A DNA stretch of 64,000 nucleotides from Aphis gossypii. Its lineage: Eukaryota > Arthropoda > Insecta > Hemiptera > Aphididae. The stretch spans positions 41,313,213-41,377,212 of the forward strand of contig NC_065531.1 in assembly GCF_020184175.1 (NCBI RefSeq). Direction: 5' to 3'. Below the pieces are notes generated by a model. That model was not told where the DNA came from and ran no database searches. It worked only from the letters and a program-made list of their open reading frames with translations. How positions within the stretch are numbered: position 1 is the first letter of the stretch; every line of letters begins with the position of its first letter. Below are positions 62,691-64,000 of this stretch, piece by piece. The position numbers and the translations under genes are program-made.

Positions 62691-64000
62691 TTATGTTGAT
62701 GTTACTTTATTTTCATTTATGTAATTTTTTAATTTATTTTCAAGATACCTTTTTCTGTATGTTAAGGGTAATTCAGATAATTCTGAAATAAATTCAATAT
62801 GATCTCCTTCTTTTGAATACATGTTTTCACCATTAGGTAAAATGTTTCTTAAAGCTAGATTTCTTTGAATTAATATTTCATAATACTCTATTCCGCCTTT
62901 AATGTATTCTTCACTGATATTACATAATTTCTCATCAGCTTTTTTTTGATAAAATTTTTCAGTTGTAGTTCGTATTAAAACCCATATTAATACTCCTATG
63001 TTACTTACTAAAACAAGGGCTAACGATTTAACTCTGACTGGGTTTTGAGGTAATCTGTAATACATGAAATGTCCCAAAGCATACATTGGTATTAATACTA
63101 CAGAAGGTATAATAGATTTAATGAATATTCGGTGATTGTCTGTAAGCATCAATTCTCGAGCAATACTATATTTTTTAGCAGGTTCACTGAGGACCAATGA
63201 CTTCACAAATTGTTGACCAAACTCAGACTTGTCGTTAATAAGTTTTGTATATTGTTCCTATAAAATAAAAATAATAAACGCACAAATTCTCAAGGTGTAT
63301 AATAAAGTAATCATTGTACTTGTAAATTTAAATCTGCAGCATTTAGAATTGAAACATCATCTGTTGAGTTCAGATCATAAATACTTGGAATTCCTATATA
63401 ACTACCCATGCGGGTATTCAAACAACCAACATTTATTGGATCAATGCCTTTAGCTGTAAATGGTATTACAAAAGCTTTTTGAAAATCTGTCAACTTTAAA
63501 TCATGAATCACATTGTCATATTTTTTTCGAAGAGATTCACTTAATGCAACTGGCATATTATTTCTGAAAAAAAGTAAATAATCTAACTAGTTAAAACATT
63601 CATGGAAATGAAAAGATTAAGAGTACATGGTTAAATAAATGTATAAAGATTGTTAATAATTTAAACATTTTTTTCTTTATTTAAAATGTTTAGATGTGGA
63701 TTTCATATTTACATGATACTTATTTTGGTTTTAATTTTTAATTCAAAACTATAATAAAATATAATAATTAAAAGTTGACAAGCAATTGTCATATTTTTTA
63801 AACCTGTTTCATTTAATAGGTAGGTAATACAATAACACTTAAAATTTGATAAATTAAAAAATCAATGTATCTATATTTTTTTGTAACATACTTGTTTGCT
63901 TCTTTAAAATATTTTACATATAAATCATTTAAGATTATATTAGAACAATATTCGATAACACCGGCACCAATAGTCACTGTGCACAGCGCGTTGACTACAA
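62691..64000 (-). CDS. TMEM177: Transmembrane protein 177 (cut by right window edge)
   Basis: TMEM177 is an inner mitochondrial membrane protein that associates with COX20 and COX2 during cytochrome c oxidase assembly. Visible exons (minus): 64000-63892, 63563-63320 and 63257-62691; the N-terminus lies beyond 64000. Family matches: a first hydrophobic segment around CTVTIGAGVIEY; the middle segment with GSYIGIPSIYDL (human GAVVGIPASFLGD); LSEPAKKYSIARELML (human LSREAQKFALAREVVYL); two further membrane segments (SIIPSVVLIPMYALG, ALVLVSNIGVLIWVL); and KGGIEYYEILIQRNLALRNI (human CGGVEFYEKLLSGNLALRSL). The stop TAA is at 62693-62691. Phases across both introns agree. Confidence 0.88.

Noticed and set aside
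1..64000. CRISPR array, rRNA, bacterial operon or viral genome
   Set aside because: No regularly spaced direct repeats or rRNA-like conserved sequence; the genes are spliced and animal-type throughout.

Overview
The window is AT-rich animal DNA: short GT-AG introns, long AT-rich spacers and many small inverted-repeat transposons. The protein set and the base style fit a hemipteran insect, most likely an aphid. That placement is inference; no species marker is visible.

Eleven protein-coding genes can be built by joining exons. From left to right: IFT140 (minus strand, cut by the left edge, 3351 to 54); TRAPPC1 (minus, 4688-3955); an hnRNP F/H glorund-like splicing factor (plus, 8709-14486); FMC1 (minus, 17269-16943); Gp93/GRP94 (plus, 17846-22084); a FAM120-family protein (plus, 26245-32679); METTL14 (minus, 39916-37686); an intronless PPP5 phosphatase (plus, 40718-42199); EAF (minus, 46620-42423); Golgin-245/GOLGA4 (plus, 50959-56653); and TMEM177 (minus, cut by the right edge, 62691 to 64000). 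For every gene complete in the window, the joined exon lengths sum to a multiple of three without an internal stop. Splice sites and families were read by eye.

These are ordinary housekeeping functions: cilium transport, ER-Golgi tethering and trans-Golgi capture, RNA processing and m6A writing, ER chaperoning, ATP synthase and cytochrome oxidase assembly, and transcription elongation. They do not form a pathway. Two tight arrangements stand out. FMC1 and Gp93 share a 576-bp divergent promoter with UPR-like sites. METTL14 and PPP5 are head to head, with a duplicated CACGTG element between them.

The accessory content is transposon-derived. Many MITEs have clear terminal inverted repeats and target-site duplications (hAT-, pogo-, PIF- and Mutator-like). 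There is a 782-bp TA-flanked element whose core looks like a captured membrane-protein exon, a decayed THAP-domain remnant inside an hnRNP intron, and an 888-bp long-TIR element with a possible relative near 60 kb. The best biological leads are the G-run cluster around hnRNP F/H exon 4 (possible autoregulated splicing) and the exon-carrying TIR element. No CRISPR array, rRNA or convincing tRNA was seen.
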